IMG/VR virus record: IMGVR_UViG_3300018049_000068
Location: 1 to 35,268 of that record
Source: a virus
Length of the DNA: 35,268 nucleotides
Reading direction: 5' to 3' (one strand)
This document shows, one piece after another, positions 24,197 to 33,801 of this stretch. Position 1 is the first letter of the stretch, and each line of letters starts with the position of its first letter. The notes beneath the pieces are model-generated. The model was given only the letters and a program-made list of their open reading frames with translations, had not been told where the DNA came from and did no database searches. Made by a program: the position numbers and the translations under genes.

Positions 24197-25240
24197 TTAT
24201 AGCGTTGTAGTAAATGTTGCGCCGTTACCACATACGACCAGATTACCACCGCCTGTTGCCATAGCATTAACAGTAGCACCACCAGTTGGTGAGAAGTTTG
24301 CGGCCCAGTATTCACCAGTAGGGGATGTGTAAATATAGTTAGTAGCAATAGCTATATACTGGCTATTAGCAGAATCCCATACAACTTTATTAGTACCGCT
24401 CGGTACAGACATACTACTCTGTACTTGATAACCATTTGAGTTAGAAACATGGTAAAAATAGTAGTCACTACCAAAAGCTAAATCAGTTGAACTATTTATT
24501 GTTTTTACAAAGGCGTTACTATCCTGTTGCGGCCCACTATAAGAGGGGTTAAACGTAGGAGAGCCAAGAGGGTTTTGTATTTGAAAACCACCTACAACAA
24601 CTTGGTTGGTGTTATAACCTGAATAGTGTCCATAGCCGAAGTTACCCATACTTTGTGAGCCACCTCCATACCAAGTACTGCCTTGGTTGTCACTATAAGA
24701 TATACCCCAAGTCCCATAAGAACCTGTCCAACCATGCCCAGCAATAAAGCGGCCATCTGTTCTAGAACCTGTGTTTACACCGCTACCCCATACGTAACCA
24801 ATACCTTGGACACCACCCCATCCACTATATAGAGCACGGTACGTCCAGTTCCCTGAACTTGTTGGGTTGCTTGCAATGTACATATGCCTACTGCTAAAGA
24901 GAATCCATTTTTGCGCTGCTTCATACCATCTTAGCTTGTTAGTGTAATAGGTATTAGATGCTGCTGATGGCAATGTATATGAAGACCAGCTAGTTCCATT
25001 TGATGAGTAGTAAACAGTGTAAGGGTTTGTTGTTTGATCTAGCATTACAAAGTAACCATTACCATACTGAAGGTTGGAAAAGGCCTTTGACAATGTTGCT
25101 TCGAACTGTAACCCTGACGCTATTGAAATATCACCAGAGCCTAAAAGACTGTTACCGCCTACGGTCTTTAAACCTCCTACGCTGCTTGTTAGGTTTTGAC
25201 TGTTATCTATGACGGTTACACCGCCTACTTGTATAGCCAT
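24197..25240 (-). CDS. Beta-propeller-like tail adhesin (Asp-box repeats)
   Basis: The 347-residue protein begins with a fibre-type linker (VGGLKTVGGNSLLGSGDISI, 21-40). The rest is extremely rich in Gly, Ser, Tyr and Trp, with repeated strand sets and Asp-box-like turns: SSNGTSW (79-85), SDNQGSTW (183-190, a good S-x-D-x-G-x-T-W match) and TSPTGEYW (305-312). This pattern suits a sialidase- or BNR-type beta propeller used as a glycan- or protein-binding head; no catalytic residues can be assigned. It is followed by its probable assembly chaperone and preceded by two fibre genes, so it is likely the receptor-binding tip. The start has AAGGAGA upstream. Confidence 0.7.
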   Translation of the reverse strand: MAIQVGGVTVIDNSQNLTSSVGGLKTVGGNSLLGSGDISIASGLQFEATLSKAFSNLQYGNGYFVMLDQTTNPYTVYYSSNGTSWSSYTLPSAASNTYYTNKLRWYEAAQKWILFSSRHMYIASNPTSSGNWTYRALYSGWGGVQGIGYVWGSGVNTGSRTDGRFIAGHGWTGSYGTWGISYSDNQGSTWYGGGSQSMGNFGYGHYSGYNTNQVVVGGFQIQNPLGSPTFNPSYSGPQQDSNAFVKTINSSTDLAFGSDYYFYHVSNSNGYQVQSSMSVPSGTNKVVWDSANSQYIAIATNYIYTSPTGEYWAANFSPTGGATVNAMATGGGNLVVCGNGATFTTTL

Positions 25241-25260
25241 CTTCGTATCTCCTTATACTA

Positions 25261-28212
25261 TTAGCTATTGATTTGTTCTTTAAGAGCATTAATTTGCTCT
25301 TGTTGTTCTTTAATTGCTTCTACAAGATGACCAATAAGTCCAATGTAATTAACAGACTTAATTCCATCATCATCGTTTGTATTAACCAAGTCTGGCAAAA
25401 TAGGTTCTACTTGCTGTGCAATAAACCCTGAAGCTTTAGTTCCAGTATCTTTCCAATTAAAAGACACGCCGTTTAGTTTACAAATATCACTTAAGGCATT
25501 TTCAATTGGATTAATGTTTTCTTTAAGACGCTCATCTGAAGTACTGTTTAAGTCACCACTTACAAGAACGTGTGGTGAGCTATTCTTAACTTCTAAACGC
25601 TCTGAGCCTCCCACAACAACACGCCACTGATCTCCTGCATGATACTGAGTATAAGTGTTAGTATCACCATAAGAGTAAATTGCACCATCAACATAAAGGT
25701 TAGAAAATGTTGGGCTGTTATTTGTATTAAGAGACTGGTTGGCAGTAAAGGTTGTATACCCTGCACCATTAGTTAGCTGGTTGTTGTTTGTGATGTAGTT
25801 AGCGTTTGTTGCACCAGTATACCCAAGGTCAGCTAGGGTAAGGACACGTGTACCCATGCTAGTGATAACACCATCTGTAACGTAGATGTTATCAATGATG
25901 GTAGAGCCTGATGTATTGATGTCAGTGTCTGTACCAATGATAGTGTTGTAAGTACCAGCTGCTTGTGCGCCTACGTCAGAATAAGAAAGTGTCTTAGAAG
26001 CTAGCCCTGTTACATGACCATAAGTATCAAGTGTTACGTCTTGTATTACAGTCGCACCACTATTATTAACGGAAGACTGACTAGAAGTGTCATCATGGCT
26101 TATGCTTATCGTTGTGTTGCCACTTTGATTAGCCGTGAATGTACCACTGCCACCAAGCGCACCTGTACCTTCAACAGTTAAGGTTCCGTTACCCACTGAA
26201 ACTGTTCCAGTTCCAATAGACTGAACGTGTCCATAGGTATCAAATGTGATATCTTGAATGAACGTGTTACCACTATTGTTACTATCCGTTACCGAACTTG
26301 TATCAGCGTGGCTTAGAGTTACGTTACCTGTACCACCACCAGAAAGACCGCTTCCTGCTGTAATAGTCTGGTCATCTTTAGCGCTTGTTTCAATGCCATT
26401 AAGCTTCGTTAATAAAGCATCAGTAAAAGCATTTGTATTAGAATTACTTTCATAAGCTATCTTAATTTCACTTGCTGTTTGGTCTCCAGTTGCACCTGAT
26501 TCAATGCCGTTAAGTTTAGTATGATCTGCGTCTGTAAAGACATTACTATCAGTTGCACTTTCGACAAGAGCACGGATTTCACTGGCAGTTTGATCACCAG
26601 TTGCACCGCTTTCAATGCTATCTAGCTTTGATCCATCGCTTGCTACGTCACGACCATCTACTGTTCCTGTAACTGTAATATTGTTAAAAGTTACGTTAGA
26701 AGATGTTGCTACGTCTTGTCCAATAGAGAATACAGTACCATCAAGTGTTATACCTGTTCCTGCAGTATAAACCGCAGTTTCAGCAATAACTGTAAATGTA
26801 ATAGCAGTAGTACCAAAAGTAATAGTTCCTGCTGTATTCATCACATAGAGTTCACCAGCACCTGTATCACCCTCTTTAACAAAGAAAGCGTCACCTTCAC
26901 CAAAAGCTTCTGGATCAGATGTGCCATAGCTATCGGCATCTGTGGCACGAGTAAGTACCCAGTTAGTAGAACCTGATCCTACATTAGTAACTGTATAAAC
27001 ACCATTGTGTGCTGCGTTAGTTTGGTTATACACCAATACACGATCAGCAGAGTTTAATGTTACACCATCAATCACTAGTGCAGCTTGTGTACCTGCATTA
27101 GTAAGTGTAGCACCTACACCAGAAGAACCGTTGTTATATGTAGCATTTAAGTTACTTGGTGATTCAACACGTACAGGATCATGGTAGTGAATACCTGCTG
27201 CTGCAATAGTATCAACATACTCTTTTGTTGCTGCATGTAAAGCATTAGTAGGGTCTGCATGTAAAGTTAAAAACCCACTCATAGTGTCGCCTGAACGACT
27301 AACTTGAGTTGTAAGATCTACAGTTGACCAAGTATAGTCACTTCCACTCCACTCAAGATATTGTCCTGAAGAAGCGCCAGAAACATTAATATGTGCGTCT
27401 ACTAAAGGTTCAACATTGGCTGCATCTGTTACGTCTGCACTCGCCTCAATACCTGCTAACTTAGTTTTCTCAGAATCAGTAAATGCATTTGTATCTGCCT
27501 CAGATTCATAGGCAGTCTTTATTTCTGCACCTGTTTGATCCGCAGTAGCTCCTGCCTCGATACCATCTAGTTTTGCACCATCTACTGATACATCACGACC
27601 ATCTACATTACCTGCTGTGATAATCCCTGCAAAAGTAGGAGTATCAGTGGTAGCAACACCTTGATCAAGAGCTTTGACAGAAGCTTCAGATGTTAGCTCA
27701 GAGTCCATTACGGCCCCTGCTGCTTCAACATTAGTTGCGTCTGTAACATCCGCTAAGGCTTCAATACCTGATAGCTTAGTCTTTTCAGCATCTGTAAAGG
27801 CATTTGTGTCAGCTTCACCTTCATAAGCAGTTTTAATCTCTGCGCCCGTTTGATCTGCAGTAGCTCCTGTTTCAATACCTGCTAGTTTAGTAAACTGAGC
27901 ATCAGTGAAAGCATTAGCTTCTGCCTCATAAAGAGCCTTTATTTCAGAACCTGTTTGGTCTGCTGTGGCATTAGCTTCAATGCCAGAAAGTTTAGTTTGT
28001 TCTGCATCTGTAAAAGCATTTGTGTCTGAGTTATTTTCATATGCTGTTTTAATATCAGAGTCAGATCTTGGAATCGGGAAGCCACCTGCAGTAGAACCGT
28101 CATGTACAACGAGGGTATCTTTATCTGTGTCTACGGTTACTTCACGAACTGCACCCGTAAAAGTTGAGTGCTCAGTGGTAGTCCCACCACGAAGTTGTAA
28201 TAATTTACTCAT
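25261..28212 (-). CDS. Large tail fibre with ~35-residue repeats and S74 chaperone
   Basis: The 983-residue fibre begins with a binding module (LLQLRGGTTTEHSTFTGAVR, then VDTDKDTLVVHDGSTAGGFP). It continues with about seven units of the form FTDAEKTKLSGIEAGATADQ, each followed by TGAEIKTAYE and spaced about 35 residues. A globular insert lies at about 330-490, and Gly/Ser/Thr beta repeats follow to about 880. The C-terminal chaperone begins at S892 in SDERLK (K897 five residues on), the autocleavage arrangement, and ends in the coiled coil AIKEQQEQINALKEQ. It is paralogous at the C-terminus with the 247-residue fibre. Trimeric attachment to the tail is expected. Confidence 0.9.
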   Translation of the reverse strand: MSKLLQLRGGTTTEHSTFTGAVREVTVDTDKDTLVVHDGSTAGGFPIPRSDSDIKTAYENNSDTNAFTDAEQTKLSGIEANATADQTGSEIKALYEAEANAFTDAQFTKLAGIETGATADQTGAEIKTAYEGEADTNAFTDAEKTKLSGIEALADVTDATNVEAAGAVMDSELTSEASVKALDQGVATTDTPTFAGIITAGNVDGRDVSVDGAKLDGIEAGATADQTGAEIKTAYESEADTNAFTDSEKTKLAGIEASADVTDAANVEPLVDAHINVSGASSGQYLEWSGSDYTWSTVDLTTQVSRSGDTMSGFLTLHADPTNALHAATKEYVDTIAAAGIHYHDPVRVESPSNLNATYNNGSSGVGATLTNAGTQAALVIDGVTLNSADRVLVYNQTNAAHNGVYTVTNVGSGSTNWVLTRATDADSYGTSDPEAFGEGDAFFVKEGDTGAGELYVMNTAGTITFGTTAITFTVIAETAVYTAGTGITLDGTVFSIGQDVATSSNVTFNNITVTGTVDGRDVASDGSKLDSIESGATGDQTASEIRALVESATDSNVFTDADHTKLNGIESGATGDQTASEIKIAYESNSNTNAFTDALLTKLNGIETSAKDDQTITAGSGLSGGGTGNVTLSHADTSSVTDSNNSGNTFIQDITFDTYGHVQSIGTGTVSVGNGTLTVEGTGALGGSGTFTANQSGNTTISISHDDTSSQSSVNNSGATVIQDVTLDTYGHVTGLASKTLSYSDVGAQAAGTYNTIIGTDTDINTSGSTIIDNIYVTDGVITSMGTRVLTLADLGYTGATNANYITNNNQLTNGAGYTTFTANQSLNTNNSPTFSNLYVDGAIYSYGDTNTYTQYHAGDQWRVVVGGSERLEVKNSSPHVLVSGDLNSTSDERLKENINPIENALSDICKLNGVSFNWKDTGTKASGFIAQQVEPILPDLVNTNDDDGIKSVNYIGLIGHLVEAIKEQQEQINALKEQINS

Positions 28213-28214
28213 TT

Positions 28215-30677
28215 TTATAGACCTCCAAAGTCTAGCTGAAGGTTAGAACCAGAAATGGTACCTACGTTTGTCATATCATTATCTTGAGCATCTAGTGTGC
28301 CACCTAGTTGGGGCGTTGTATCGCTAACAATATCAGAAATACCTGCTGAAATCGAAGCAAATACACTACCTGTATAAAACTTTAGTGTATTGGCTACACT
28401 ATCATACCACAAATCTCCTGGAGAAGGACTACTAGGAGCTGTTGCTGAAATAACATATTGTGTAGCATAACGATTAATGTCGCTCATATAAGGCGCAATT
28501 GTATTTACACTAACGATATTTGTCCCAACGGTATTAACATCTGTTATAGAAGCTGCAACGGTAGTAACGTCACTAATATCTGTAGCCACCGCAGTTACAT
28601 CTGCAATAGCGTCTCCAACAACAGTAATTGAGCTTCCGCTACCTGTTGTAACAGTATCAGTAATTGATCCTAGATCTTCTGAATAAACCAGATCTCCTGC
28701 TACAATATTAATAGCAGTCTGATCTGCTGCAGAAGGTGCTGTTGCTTGCCATACACTATTAGTAGTATTATAAGCTCTTAGCTCATTGTTAGTTGTATTC
28801 CACCACAGATCACCACTATCCAAAGAAGTTGTAGGTGCTGATGCTGAAATACGATACTTATTAGCAAAGCTATTAACGTCACCAATGTTAGTTGCAACAG
28901 TATTAATATTAGTAGAATTTCCTGCAACTGAAGTTACGTCTGATGAAATCCCTGCTACTGTAGTAACATTGCTTGATATTGTTGAAACAGTATTTACATC
29001 TGTTGAAACACCTGCTACTGTAGAAATGTCTGCTTCATTAGCAGAGACACTAGTTACATCAGCGGAAATCCCCGAAACAATAGAAACATCAGAACTAATT
29101 CCTGAAACAGTTGTTACATCAGAAGAAATACCTGAAACGGTATTAATAGCTGTTTGATCACTGCTTGTAGGTGTTGTACGCAACCAAGAAGTTGTACCTA
29201 AGTCGTACACCTTCATAATGTTATTAGTTGTATCAAAGTACAAGGCACCGTCAATAAGAGCGTCACCGTCATTATCAAGAGTAGGATCAGAAGCTTTTGC
29301 GCCTAAGTAACGATCATCAAAGCTATCATAACTAGCTGCTGCTGCTGCCGCTGAAGCCGCTGCATTACTTTCTGAGGCAGCTGCATTAGTTTCCGAAGTA
29401 CTTGCATTAGATTCTGAAGTAGCCGCAGCAGACTCACTTGCAGCTGCGTTTGATTCAGAACTTGCTGCCGCTGTTTCGGAAGATGCTGCCGCAGTAGCCG
29501 AAGCTGCCGCCGCCGTTGCACTAGAAGCTGCCGCTGAAGCACTGTTAGAAGCACTTGTTGAAGGTGCAACCCAAGCAGAACCACTAAAGACCTTTAGTTC
29601 ATTAGTTGTTGTATTGTAATAGAACGTACCAGTAACTAAAGCATTACCATCATTATCAACTACTGGATCTGAACTCTTATTACCTAAGTAACGATCGTCA
29701 AAGTTATCATAAATAGTTTGTACTTGAGACAAAGCTGTAGCTGCATTACTTTCACTAGTTGCAGCATTAGTCGCCGAAGTAGCAGCGTTAGTTGCACTTG
29801 TAGACGCACTTGATTGGGAGTTTGCTGCGTTAGCTTCTGATACAGCCGCTGCAGAAGCAGAAGCCGAGGCATTACCTTCAGAGGTTGCTGCATCGTTAGC
29901 ATAAGATAGTGCATTGCCTTCTGCTGTTGAGGCGTTACTTTCGGAAGTCGCCGCATTTGACTCAGAAGTAGCTGCGTTAGTTGCACTTGTAGCCGCCGCT
30001 GTAGCACTATTTGCGGCTGCTGTTTCAGAAGTAGCTGCGTTTAACTCAGAAGCAGCTGCATTAGTCTCAGAAGTCGAAGCGTTAGCTGCAGAAGTAGCTG
30101 CATTTGTTTCTGATGTAGCTGCATTAGTCTCAGAAGTCGATGCATTTGTTTCTGAAGTGGCTGATGCAGTTTGGGATGCAAGAGCATTAGCTTCAGAGGT
30201 TGCCGCATTAGTCTCAGAGGTAGCCGCATTGGTTTCTGAAGTAGATGCATTAGTCTCTGCTAGTTCTGCTGCTGTCTGAGCTGTTTCTGCCGCTGTCTGA
30301 GCCGCTTGTGCTTCTGATACTGGATATTCCCAGGCTGTGCCATTGTATACACCAAGGCTACTACTTGTAGTATCAAAGTAAATAGCTCCTGTTAAAAGGG
30401 CATCACCGTCATTGTCTACTGTAGGTGCTGAAGTTTTATGGCCTAAGTAACGATCATCAAAACTATCATAAAGAGCTTCTGTAGCTGCAATATAAGTTGA
30501 ACCGCCAACATTAGTTGTTGAAACAACATTCCCCGCAGAATTTGAAATAACAACAATAAGATCACCATCTTCATTCATTGTTACACTAGTAACAGAATCA
30601 CCTTTGCTGCCTTGCCCACCTGTTCGGGCTAGACTTGCTTGGTATTGCTGTTGATTAATCGTAAGATCATATGCCAT
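28215..30677 (-). CDS. Alanine/serine-repeat tail fibre
   Basis: The 820-residue protein opens with a short head (to about 65). Three modules YDSFDDRYLG...DNDGDALLTG...YFDTT...W (starting at about 70, 325 and 452) alternate with long Ala/Ser/Thr repeats such as TSETNAATSE, a low-complexity coiled shaft known from phage fibres. The second half has DVTTVSGIS-type repeats and two related modules (about 605 and 735, ISASAPTT...GDLWWNTT). It ends DTTPQLGGTLDAQDNDM and FGGL. The next gene starts 2 bases later. It probably connects the adaptor-like protein at 30679 with the distal fibre. Confidence 0.87.
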   Translation of the reverse strand: MAYDLTINQQQYQASLARTGGQGSKGDSVTSVTMNEDGDLIVVISNSAGNVVSTTNVGGSTYIAATEALYDSFDDRYLGHKTSAPTVDNDGDALLTGAIYFDTTSSSLGVYNGTAWEYPVSEAQAAQTAAETAQTAAELAETNASTSETNAATSETNAATSEANALASQTASATSETNASTSETNAATSETNAATSAANASTSETNAAASELNAATSETAAANSATAAATSATNAATSESNAATSESNASTAEGNALSYANDAATSEGNASASASAAAVSEANAANSQSSASTSATNAATSATNAATSESNAATALSQVQTIYDNFDDRYLGNKSSDPVVDNDGNALVTGTFYYNTTTNELKVFSGSAWVAPSTSASNSASAAASSATAAAASATAAASSETAAASSESNAAASESAAATSESNASTSETNAAASESNAAASAAAAAASYDSFDDRYLGAKASDPTLDNDGDALIDGALYFDTTNNIMKVYDLGTTSWLRTTPTSSDQTAINTVSGISSDVTTVSGISSDVSIVSGISADVTSVSANEADISTVAGVSTDVNTVSTISSNVTTVAGISSDVTSVAGNSTNINTVATNIGDVNSFANKYRISASAPTTSLDSGDLWWNTTNNELRAYNTTNSVWQATAPSAADQTAINIVAGDLVYSEDLGSITDTVTTGSGSSITVVGDAIADVTAVATDISDVTTVAASITDVNTVGTNIVSVNTIAPYMSDINRYATQYVISATAPSSPSPGDLWYDSVANTLKFYTGSVFASISAGISDIVSDTTPQLGGTLDAQDNDMTNVGTISGSNLQLDFGGL

Positions 30678-30678
30678 C

Positions 30679-31122
30679 TTATGTAGCCTCCGTAGGTGAG
30701 TAACAAACCTCTAACAGACCTCTAATTGGTTTCCAAATTTGTTGTGCATCCCCTGTACCAGTATCGGCAATTTTTAAACCAATAAAACCATAGATAGGTT
30801 GATCTGGTTCTGGGGTTGTTGACCAAGTATCAATAACAGTTGATGGAATTACAATATCAAATTGATTATCTGTCGGGTCATCATCTACGATTGGAAGCGT
30901 AATAACTGCTCCTGCAGGTTGTGGGTCTGTAGGTTTTTCCCCTGAGCCTTGGATGTTAGCTGCTTCCACTACTTTTGCTGTAATTGTATAGCCAGAAAGG
31001 TTAGTTAACCAGCTAGCTACTATGTCTAGACGAGTTTGCTCGCCATGTATTACAGAGACTAGTACAGCACCGTCATCTGTAATTAGGTCTTGTGAACCAG
31101 ACGTTATTTTAGAACGTGGCAT
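30679..31122 (-). CDS. Structural adaptor-like protein at the head of the fibre operon
   Basis: A 147-residue beta-rich protein. The segment TRLDIVASWLTNLSGYTITAKVVEA, then QGSGEKPTDPQPAGAV and DDDPTDNQFDIVIPS, ends with IWKPIRGLLEVCYSPTEA. This kind of immunoglobulin-like small protein is common ahead of marine phage fibres and is thought to anchor them. Strong ribosome site (CAGGAGG) and first position after the terminator at 31.2 kb mark it as the start of the fibre transcript. The next gene follows after 1 base. Function is inferred. Confidence 0.6.
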   Translation of the reverse strand: MPRSKITSGSQDLITDDGAVLVSVIHGEQTRLDIVASWLTNLSGYTITAKVVEAANIQGSGEKPTDPQPAGAVITLPIVDDDPTDNQFDIVIPSTVIDTWSTTPEPDQPIYGFIGLKIADTGTGDAQQIWKPIRGLLEVCYSPTEAT

Positions 31123-31195
31123 AGTATTTCCTCCTGCCGATCCTCAGATGGGCTTAAGTGTTATTATTGTTATTATTTCCGCACTATTCTTAATA

Positions 31196-31225
31196 CTATA
31201 AAAAGAAGGGAGCATAAGCCCCCTT
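31196..31225 (-). terminator. Rho-independent terminator after the basic-protein genes
   Basis: On the minus strand AAGGGGGC TTAT GCTCCCTT forms an 8-bp stem (one G-U pair) followed by CTTTTTAT. It lies about 20 bases after the stop of the 125-residue basic protein and is the clearest terminator in the window. It separates the terminase block from the fibre block, so a new promoter is expected in the following 70 bases. Confidence 0.85.
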
Positions 31226-31244
31226 GCTTTGTTTTTATTATGGT

Positions 31245-31622
31245 TTAGCGAATTCCGCCACCTGTACGGCCTGTACCACGGCGTGAAGTACGCCCCATTG
31301 CAGTACGAGCACGAGCTATTGCTGATGAAACTGTATTTGTTGCACGGTTCTTGCCTTTGCGTGCCTGTGCTGAAGCTCTACGAGCTTTTGCCAAAGCTGC
31401 TCGGCGAGCAGAAGTAAACTGAAATTTAACTTTACCCACTGCACGTTTAGCTTTCATTAGCTTTGCGCCACGAGCTTTCTTACGTGCCATACGAGCACGC
31501 ATTCCTGCAACACCTTCAGTTCCTACTGAGGTTCTGTTACGAGCTGCTGATTTTGCTTTACCATAGGCACGACCAATTGCGTTGCCAATGCGGGACTGTG
31601 ACCCCATTTTACGTTTTGCCAT
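31245..31622 (-). CDS. Extremely basic histone-like protein, 125 residues
   Basis: 37 of 125 residues are Lys or Arg and only one is acidic, with no Cys. The composition (Ala, Gly, Arg, Lys) recalls protamine- or histone-H1-like proteins. A motif FTSARRAALAKARRASAQAR (about 70-89) resembles FTPARKRALAKARQ at the C-terminus of the neighbouring 266-residue protein, so the two may share a DNA-binding unit. Position just after the terminase and before a terminator suggests a late virion or DNA-packaging role. No specific family is recognised. Confidence 0.75.
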   Translation of the reverse strand: MAKRKMGSQSRIGNAIGRAYGKAKSAARNRTSVGTEGVAGMRARMARKKARGAKLMKAKRAVGKVKFQFTSARRAALAKARRASAQARKGKNRATNTVSSAIARARTAMGRTSRRGTGRTGGGIR

Positions 31623-31648
31623 TTGTTTATTCCTTTATTAATAAATAT

Positions 31649-32449
31649 TTAACGATTTTGTTTGCGCATTTGTCTTGCTTTAGCAAGTGCTCTTTTACGA
31701 GCTGGTGTAAATACGTATTTTTTACGCATACCTGATGCTGCTATAAACTTACCACTACGAAGCTGACCAGTTCTTTGAATACCAAGACCTGTCTTCTTAG
31801 CAATAGTTCCAAAAGTTTTTGCTCTGTTAGAAGCCTTAACTCGCTTAGATGCATTTTGTGCATTAATACGTTTACGCATTTGTGCAGTAGTTTCTTTGCC
31901 GTATTTTTTACGAGCAATACGAGTCTTTACTGCACCAACTACACGACCCGCTGTAGCACCAAATAAACCTTTTCTAGTACGAGACTTTGTGCCTGTACGA
32001 GCCTTGACATTTCTTTTAATGCCTTTAGGTGCGCCAGCCGCCATACCTGCTAGAGTTGCATACCCTAAGGTCATTTGATTTGCAACATTGCTTAGAGAAA
32101 GGCTGCCACGTCTACCAGATACTGTTTTACGTAAAACACCTTTTACTTTTGCTCTATCACGGTAATCACTAACATCAAATCCTGCTTTCTTTAAAGTTTT
32201 GTCAATAGTACCTGATGTTATTCCTTTACCTACGTTATAAAACAAGCTAGTGTTTACTTTAGCCTGATTGTAACGTCTAAGAAGTTTGCTTTTCAGCCGA
32301 TCTATAGAGTCGCCCTGCTTATAAGCACGTTTGCCACCACGACCGCCTTTGTAGCGAGAGGCAATTTCTTGCTTTTGAACACTTTTAAGATATTTATTAA
32401 TAGAATTAACTGTGGTTGGAGAAATCTTCTTTAATGGTTTGTCTGCCAT
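31649..32449 (-). CDS. Basic protein, 266 residues, likely DNA-binding virion protein
   Basis: About 70 of 266 residues are Lys/Arg against about 9 acidic. Residues 30-60 hold RYKGGRGGKRAYKQGDSIDR, the middle (about 118-145) is a neutral, Gly/Ala-rich segment (LGYATLAGMAAGAPKG) that could sit in a membrane or bury on folding, and the C-terminal half is strongly basic, ending in YVFTPARKRALAKARQMRKQ. It lies between the terminase and the 125-residue basic gene. A role in condensing or guiding packaged DNA is inferred; no family is known to me. Confidence 0.7.
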   Translation of the reverse strand: MADKPLKKISPTTVNSINKYLKSVQKQEIASRYKGGRGGKRAYKQGDSIDRLKSKLLRRYNQAKVNTSLFYNVGKGITSGTIDKTLKKAGFDVSDYRDRAKVKGVLRKTVSGRRGSLSLSNVANQMTLGYATLAGMAAGAPKGIKRNVKARTGTKSRTRKGLFGATAGRVVGAVKTRIARKKYGKETTAQMRKRINAQNASKRVKASNRAKTFGTIAKKTGLGIQRTGQLRSGKFIAASGMRKKYVFTPARKRALAKARQMRKQNR

Positions 32450-32475
32450 TATTTTATTCCTTCTTTGCTGTGTTA

Positions 32476-33801
32476 TTAGAAATTAAAGCCACGCTTAACG
32501 ACTTTAGTTCCTGCTCTGATTGGATATAGATATTCTACTGCATAGCGCAGTGCATCTGTCCAATGTTCAATACCTTCTTTTTTATCAATCGTGGCACTAT
32601 CTGGGTTAGACTCTACCCACTGTGTACGCTCTAGAGACTTAATGGTATTAACACACTTAGGATGAACTAGCATGTCAATATCACCATTGGCGTTCTTAAA
32701 CTTTTTATTCACAGCTGCTACTGAGTCTACAATCGGTGGAGCTTTTGTATGTGCTCTGGTAAATATACCGTGTGTCTCTAGGATCCTGAAATCAGTAACA
32801 CCGACAGCAGCTGAAGTTTTTCTCGCCCTCCCAGCAGGATCAGGATAAGAAATGATACGATGATCATTATACTTTTCCTTAAGCGCTCTTGCTAGGGTTT
32901 CAGTATCGGGGTGTCCTTGCATCTCATCCAGTATTTGGATTTGATTTCCCCGAATAGCAAAGATAACTGAGGCCATGATTCCAACGTTAAAGTCAATAGC
33001 GACATGAACGTCTTCACCTTCCTCAAAATTTTGAAGTGTATTGTCAATATGCTCTTTACGATTAAACGTATAAAACACATTATTACCTGAATCTTCAAAG
33101 CTTGCAGTATATTCTCTAGCAAACTTTAAGGGGTCCAGTGTTAGCTTTACCCTTTCAATCTCCTCTTCATCTAAGAAAGGAGAATCCTTGTATGTATATG
33201 TATAACTTTTCCAGTCATCATCATAATCTTGTCTGTTATACATCTCATAGAAATAATCATAACCACTGGGAGTACTAATAATAAGTGCTCGACCAGAGTT
33301 AGCGTTAAACTTTTTAGCGTTCATAGGAGACCAACGAGTAGCAACACAAGGTTGTATAATTGATTCCCATGACTCTTTAAGGTTCATACCAGCACCCTTC
33401 CAAGAAGTAACCTCATCGGCTACTATAAAATACTGGCCTGTACCCCGCATACGTTGTGATGCTTCATAAGACCAAAGCTTAAGCTGAACGTTATTTGGAA
33501 ACCAAAATTGTCCTGCTGCTTTAGAAGCCTTATCAGCAAAGTCCTCCATACCCAGTTGCCAAGCTATCAGTGGATAGTAAATATCTACTGCTTGGCTGTA
33601 GGTAGGGGCAATGAGGGCTACGTTCTTATTAGGAACATCCTCATCTAAATTCATTAATTCTTGTACTGCTATAATAGCCGCTGTAGCTGCTAAGTAAGAC
33701 TTGCCAAAGCCTCGACTAGCATTAACTACTGCATAACGATTACTCTTATTTACAAATAAATCTCTAATAACTTCTGACTGTTTCTCATGTAACTTTATCA
33801 C
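32476..33801 (-). CDS. terL: Terminase large subunit
   Basis: The 441-residue protein carries both activities of the packaging motor. ATPase: Walker A ASRGFGKS (28-35), Walker B YFIVADEV with D129-E130, coupling motif IISTPSG (174-180). Nuclease of the RNase H fold: D270 in VAIDFNVG, D321 in YPDPAGRARKTSA and D416 in EHWTDALRYAVEYLYP. Length is typical. It overlaps the upstream basic protein by 4 bases (ATGA). A small terminase subunit is not recognisable in the window; the preceding small basic genes are candidates only by position. Confidence 0.95.
   Translation of the reverse strand: MIKLHEKQSEVIRDLFVNKSNRYAVVNASRGFGKSYLAATAAIIAVQELMNLDEDVPNKNVALIAPTYSQAVDIYYPLIAWQLGMEDFADKASKAAGQFWFPNNVQLKLWSYEASQRMRGTGQYFIVADEVTSWKGAGMNLKESWESIIQPCVATRWSPMNAKKFNANSGRALIISTPSGYDYFYEMYNRQDYDDDWKSYTYTYKDSPFLDEEEIERVKLTLDPLKFAREYTASFEDSGNNVFYTFNRKEHIDNTLQNFEEGEDVHVAIDFNVGIMASVIFAIRGNQIQILDEMQGHPDTETLARALKEKYNDHRIISYPDPAGRARKTSAAVGVTDFRILETHGIFTRAHTKAPPIVDSVAAVNKKFKNANGDIDMLVHPKCVNTIKSLERTQWVESNPDSATIDKKEGIEHWTDALRYAVEYLYPIRAGTKVVKRGFNF

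Noticed and set aside
29914-30279. Plus-strand open frame of 121 codons, rich in Ala/Val/Ser
   Set aside because: It is the mirror image of the Ala/Ser repeats of the fibre gene; repeats of that composition keep the opposite strand open. No ribosome site or family match.
25261-30677. Regular repeats considered as a CRISPR array
   Set aside because: The repeats are codon-phased, vary at third positions and encode fibre modules.
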